IMG/VR virus record: IMGVR_UViG_3300030103_003003
Span: 1 to 31,648 of that record
Length of the DNA: 31,648 nt
From: a virus
Direction: 5' to 3' (one strand)
Shown here: positions 28,948 to 31,648 of the stretch, piece by piece
Layout: every line of letters starts with the position of its first letter
Position numbering within the stretch: position 1 is the first letter of the stretch
Translations under genes and position numbers: made by a program
Notes under the pieces: model-generated
Told to the model about the DNA's origin: nothing
Database searches by the model: none
What the model saw: only the letters and a program-made list of their open reading frames with translations

Positions 28948-29400
28948 ATGAAATTAAAATATTTTAAAGAGATTGTACAAAGACATTTAAACATTGATAT
29001 AAAAAATCCTAGTCGCAAATTTGAATATATTTTTGCTAGATCTTGTTATTATTATTTATGTAGAAAATTTGCAAAATCTAGTTATGCCAAAATTAGTGGT
29101 TCTTTAAATAAAAACCATGCAACTGTAATGCATGGATTAAAAGAATTACCATATATTCTAAAACAAAGAAAAGATTTAAATGAAACTTTTAATTTGATTT
29201 TAGCTGAAGCAGACAGAAATTATATTTATAAAAATACTAAAATGACTATTGATGAGTTAGTTATGGAATATAATTTTTTATTGTTAAAAAATAGTGAACA
29301 TGAAATTAAAATAAAAAAACAAGATAAAAAGTTAAAAATGTTAAAATCAGAAAATAAAGAAATGAAAAGAGTTATTTACATGATGGCTGACACTGACTAA
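28948..29400 (+). CDS. DnaA domain IV-like DNA-binding protein, 150 aa
   Basis: Residues about 5-75 resemble the C-terminal DNA-binding domain of DnaA: KEIVQRHLNIDIKNPSRKFE, YIFARSCYYYLCRKFAKSSY, AKISGSLNKNHATVMHGLKE. The NHATVMHG at 56-63 corresponds to the D-H-T-T-V-(L/M)-H-A signature, and Arg/Lys23-24 to the basic loop. There is no AAA+ ATPase part; instead residues 90-145 are a Lys/Glu-rich coiled coil (EHEIKIKKQDKKLKMLKSEN). It could compete with host DnaA at DnaA boxes or mark a phage origin. The gene lies between exonuclease and VRR-NUC genes and about 1.4 kb before the candidate origin. Confidence 0.7.
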   Translation: MKLKYFKEIVQRHLNIDIKNPSRKFEYIFARSCYYYLCRKFAKSSYAKISGSLNKNHATVMHGLKELPYILKQRKDLNETFNLILAEADRNYIYKNTKMTIDELVMEYNFLLLKNSEHEIKIKKQDKKLKMLKSENKEMKRVIYMMADTD

Positions 29401-29408
29401 ATATTTTT

Positions 29409-29416
29409 TAATTTTG
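29409..29416 (+). promoter_or_regulatory. Bacteroidota -7 box TAATTTTG
   Basis: TAATTTTG fits TAnnTTTG exactly and lies 13 bases before the ATG at 29429. A TTTG at -33 is not evident. The extension GTAAATAAATTTT recalls the other boxes of the right half. Confidence 0.5.
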
Positions 29417-29428
29417 TAAATAAATTTT

Positions 29429-29803
29429 ATGAAAAGAAACCCTTATGCTAAATATTTGGGAAAAGAGGATGTATTGCAAAATCAAGTAATAAAATACTTG
29501 AGTTTAAAATATCCAAAAGCGTTATTTACTCATGTAGCTAATGAGGGTAAACGAACACCTTTTGAACAATACAAAATGAAATATTTAGGCACTAAGCCAG
29601 GTATTCCAGATTTAATGATATTTACACCAAACTTAAATAAAAGTGGTTTAGCGATCGAATTAAAAGCTGGGTACAATAAACCCACCGAAAACCAAAAAAA
29701 GTGGTTAAAATGGCTTAAAAACGCTAATTGGGTGGCTGTTTGGCATAATAATTTAGATCAATGTATTGAAACAATAGATAAATATTTTAACAATGACATT
29801 TAA
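29429..29803 (+). CDS. VRR-NUC domain nuclease, 124 aa
   Basis: The 124 residues carry the VRR-NUC motifs of the PD-(D/E)XK class: LQNQVIKYLSLKYP with Gln18 (the early helix), HVANEGKRTP (35-44), GTKPGIPDLMIF with Asp61, AIELKAG with Glu77 and Lys79, and TENQKKWLKWL with Gln89. All catalytic positions are intact. Stand-alone VRR-NUC proteins in phages are replication- or recombination-associated structure-specific nucleases, sometimes thought to cut flaps or Holliday junctions. It overlaps the next gene by 11 bases. Confidence 0.85.
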   Translation: MKRNPYAKYLGKEDVLQNQVIKYLSLKYPKALFTHVANEGKRTPFEQYKMKYLGTKPGIPDLMIFTPNLNKSGLAIELKAGYNKPTENQKKWLKWLKNANWVAVWHNNLDQCIETIDKYFNNDI

Positions 29804-30050
29804 TAGGACAAAAAAAATATACTTTCATGAAAGCACACAAAAGGTGAGATGGACACAAACTAGTTCTGATAATTTTAAATACGATTATAAATATATCGGC
29901 AATGCAAACGAGCCAGAATTTGATTTACTAATGGATTTTTTATGGTTTTTGTATGAGGATAAAGAAATAACATTTGATCAATTTTTTGATACTTTTAAAG
30001 AGCTTAGAACTTTTTGTGATCAAGTAAAAGGATTAGTTGACAAAGATTAA
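29793..30050 (+). CDS. Acidic hypothetical protein, 85 aa
   Basis: The 85 residues start MTFNRTKKIYFHESTQKVRW with an N-terminal strand pair (KIYFHESTQKVRWTQT; KYDYKYIGNANE) and an acidic, aromatic helical C-terminus (LLMDFLWFLYEDKEITFDQF). It overlaps the VRR-NUC gene by 11 bases and ends two bases before the initiator gene, so it is translated with both. I cannot recognise a family. An accessory role in replication would fit its company. Confidence 0.6.
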   Translation: MTFNRTKKIYFHESTQKVRWTQTSSDNFKYDYKYIGNANEPEFDLLMDFLWFLYEDKEITFDQFFDTFKELRTFCDQVKGLVDKD

Positions 30051-30052
30051 AT

Positions 30053-30901
30053 ATGATATATAATAAAATTTTAAAACCTAAAAAGTTTGATAATTTTACC
30101 ATAATACCTAGTTATATATTTAGAGACAAGGGCATATCAGTTGGCGCAACTGGTTTATACTGCTATTTATTTTCACATACATCCGATCAATATATTACCA
30201 TTGAGTTTATATGTGGCCATTTTAAAGAGGGCAAAGATGCCATTAGAGCAAAGATTAATGAGCTTATAGATAATAAATATCTGGAACGAAAAAAGGTTTT
30301 AGACAAAGGAAAATTCAAAGGTTACAACTATATTTTAAAAGCTAACCGAAAGCGGAAAAACCGATGTCGGAAAAAACCGATGTCGGAAAATCCGCCACAA
30401 AGTAATATTAATATATATAATAATAACAATATAAGTAATATTACACAAACTGAGAAAATACAAAAATCATTTCCTCACTTTGTTGAATTATTTGATTTAA
30501 GGTATCGCCCAAAAAATGATAATCAAAAACTAAAATGGTTTGAATGCATTGAACGATGTGTGAGAATCGATAATTATAATTTAGATGATATTTATTTAGC
30601 AGTACAATATCATCGTAATGATAATTTTTGGCGTGATAATTTTTTAACGCTTTTAAAATTAAGGAATCATGATAAAAATGGAATTATGTTTATTCATCGA
30701 TTTATGGAAAATTATAAAAATCAAAATAAACCAAAATGTTTTTATAAAATAAAAGGCATACAAGAATATAAAATATATAATGATCCAGATGGTTCACAAA
30801 GATTAGGTGCTATTACTAAGTATAATAAACTCAATGAATTTAATTTATCACAAATTTTAAATAGAGATGAAATTGAGGAACTTAAAAACTTTATAAAATG
30901 A
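30053..30901 (+). CDS. Replication initiator (replisome organiser-like), 282 aa
   Basis: Residues about 15-97 form a probable winged helix-turn-helix (FTIIPSYIFRDKGISVGATG, LYCYLFSH, HFKEGKDAIRAKINELIDNK, YLERKKVLDKGKFKGYNYIL) like the N-terminal domains of phage initiators. A low-complexity linker follows (KRKNRCRKKPMSENPPQSNI, then Asn-rich), and a C-terminal part (about 135-282) of helices (SFPHFVELFDLRYRPKNDNQ) may load the helicase. The linker-coding bases 30345-30396 are iterons and are followed by an AT-rich stretch, so the gene probably carries its own origin, as lambda O does. Length (282) is close to lambda O (299). It overlaps the methyltransferase gene. Confidence 0.75.
   Translation: MIYNKILKPKKFDNFTIIPSYIFRDKGISVGATGLYCYLFSHTSDQYITIEFICGHFKEGKDAIRAKINELIDNKYLERKKVLDKGKFKGYNYILKANRKRKNRCRKKPMSENPPQSNINIYNNNNISNITQTEKIQKSFPHFVELFDLRYRPKNDNQKLKWFECIERCVRIDNYNLDDIYLAVQYHRNDNFWRDNFLTLLKLRNHDKNGIMFIHRFMENYKNQNKPKCFYKIKGIQEYKIYNDPDGSQRLGAITKYNKLNEFNLSQILNRDEIEELKNFIK
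30345..30396 (+). other. Iteron-like repeats inside the initiator gene (candidate origin)
   Basis: Three copies with 15-16 base spacing: ACCGAAAGCGGAAAA (30345-30359), ACCGATGTCGGAAAAA (30360-30375) and ACCGATGTCGGAAAA (30376-30390), then a partial TCCGCC. Each has an internal dyad (CCGA-TG-TCGG in two of them). They are GC-rich islands in very AT-rich DNA. Confidence 0.75.
30400..30450 (+). other. AT-rich stretch next to iterons (possible unwinding element)
   Basis: About 50 bases after the iterons are nearly all A/T (AGTAATATTAATATATATAA and onward, with few C). It encodes an Asn-rich linker (NIYNNNNISNI). The iterons-then-AT-rich order is that of lambda-type origins. Confidence 0.6.
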
Positions 30902-31320
30902 ATATTAAAACAATAAAATTATTTCAAAGTAAAAAAAGTGATCATTGGCAAACACCACCTGATTTTTATAATAAACTAGATCAAGAGTTTAATTTTGATT
31001 TTGATCCATGTCCTTTTAAACATGATATAACTAAATGGGATGGACTAGAAATTGACTGGAAAAAAAGAAACTTTATAAATCCACCCTATTCAAATGTGAA
31101 AGTATGGATTGAAAAAGCATTAAAAGAAATTGAAAAAAACAATGCAGAGGTTTGTGTTTTTTTAGTAAACGCTAACACAGATACTAAATGGTTTCATGAT
31201 TATATTTATAATAAACATGAAATTAGATTTATAAAAGGAAGATTAAAATTTATAAATTCTTCTGTTAAAAAAAATTCACCTAATATGCGACCAAGTATGT
31301 TGGTAATATTAAAAAAATGA
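30898..31320 (+). CDS. Phage DNA N-6-adenine methyltransferase, 140 aa
   Basis: The 140 residues match the short phage Dam-type family (PF05869): SKKSDHWQTPPDFYNKLD with W17-Q-T-P, FDFDPCP (34-39), RNFINPPYSNVKVWIEKA with the catalytic NPPY at 61-64, and CVFLVNANTDTKWFHDYI. Then RFIKGRLKF and PSMLVIL, the last two conserved blocks of the family. All motifs are present. It would methylate adenine in phage DNA, commonly to evade restriction. No partner endonuclease is visible next to it. It overlaps the initiator gene by four bases and the next gene by four (ATGA). Confidence 0.85.
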   Translation: MNIKTIKLFQSKKSDHWQTPPDFYNKLDQEFNFDFDPCPFKHDITKWDGLEIDWKKRNFINPPYSNVKVWIEKALKEIEKNNAEVCVFLVNANTDTKWFHDYIYNKHEIRFIKGRLKFINSSVKKNSPNMRPSMLVILKK

Positions 31321-31648
31321 TAATAGGCAAAGTATATAAATTAGATAAATGGGAACAACAAATCGTTCAGCTTTCAGCTGAGCAAAGGCATAACAATAAA
31401 ATTAAAACTGGTTGGGATGGTTTTAAAACAGTTAATGAAAAATCTGATTTAAAATTAAATATTATTGGATTTGGTGGTGAATTTATATTTTGTAGAGAGA
31501 ATAATTTATATCCAGATTTTAAAATACATAATACTAGCAAAGTATTAAAAACAGATGATTATGATGCTACCTGGCTGGGCCATAGTGTTGATATAAAAGT
31601 AAATCGCAAAGATCATCCATTAATGATACCAGAATATGCCAAAACTAA
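31317..31648 (+). CDS. Nuclease-like phage protein, N-terminal 110 residues, cut by the window end
   Basis: ATG at 31317 overlaps the methyltransferase stop, and the frame runs open to the edge. The visible part starts MIIGKVYKLDKWEQQIVQLS and has FGGEFIFCRENNLYPDFKIH, then DYDATWLGHSVDIKVN. The E-F-F ... YPD ... DYD ... G-S-VDIK-N order resembles a small PD-(D/E)XK-like phage family (Asp-Val-Lys type core). The Asp-x-Lys pair is visible (DIK). The remainder and any catalytic completion lie outside the window. Confidence 0.55.
   Translation, partial: MIIGKVYKLDKWEQQIVQLSAEQRHNNKIKTGWDGFKTVNEKSDLKLNIIGFGGEFIFCRENNLYPDFKIHNTSKVLKTDDYDATWLGHSVDIKVNRKDHPLMIPEYAKT

Noticed and set aside
1-31648. 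tRNA genes and CRISPR arrays
   Set aside because: No T-loop GTTCGAATCC-like sequence with matching acceptor stem and no regularly spaced repeat-spacer pattern were seen on either strand by eye.

Overview
This window looks like double-stranded DNA bacteriophage sequence from a virus of Bacteroidota, probably Flavobacteriia. All recognisable genes lie on the + strand, the DNA is very AT-rich, starts are preceded by A-rich leaders instead of Shine-Dalgarno sites, and several intergenic gaps carry the Bacteroidota promoter signature (TTTG, about 19-21 bases, TAnnTTTG). Portal, major capsid protein, capsid protease, tape measure, tail chaperones and an endosialidase-type tail fibre point to a siphovirus-like tailed phage. 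No terminase, integrase or convincing lysis gene is visible, so the window is not a complete phage genome.

Layout. 1-2546: small early-type genes of unknown function in two transcription units, ended by terminators at 1341-1377 and 2572-2597. 2547-3351: an 800-base gene-free stretch with an operator-like dyad, a promoter (2813-2820) and a strongly self-complementary segment (about 2849-3220) that may be a structured noncoding RNA. 3352-10624: tail module A, with a tail chaperone carrying a -1 frameshift, tail terminator and completion proteins, two distal tail proteins and a tape measure. 10660-17644: head module, with a multidomain protease, a Cys-rich microprotein, a scaffold-like protein, major capsid protein, tail tube-like protein, portal, connector and microproteins. 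17647-20589: a 980-residue tail fibre ending in a self-cleaving S74 chaperone domain.

20622-26563: tail module B, with a coiled-coil protein, two paralogous tail tube proteins, a second chaperone with a lambda-type GGGAAAG frameshift site, a second tape measure and a second distal tail protein. 26699-31648: DNA metabolism, with an HTH protein, a single-strand annealing protein candidate, an SSB-like protein, a RecE-type exonuclease, a DnaA domain IV-like protein, a VRR-NUC nuclease, a replication initiator whose gene contains iterons and an AT-rich stretch (a lambda O/ori-like arrangement), an adenine methyltransferase and a truncated nuclease-like gene.

The main puzzle is two full tail modules, each with its own chaperone frameshift and tape measure. 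Glycine codon preference (GGA on the left, GGT on the right) and control signals (an AGTTATC motif on the left, TAnnTTTG boxes between tail genes on the right) change within or near the fibre gene. The window is therefore either a metagenomic assembly chimera joined inside a conserved fibre gene, two adjoining phage segments, or a true two-tail mosaic. The sequence alone does not decide between these.
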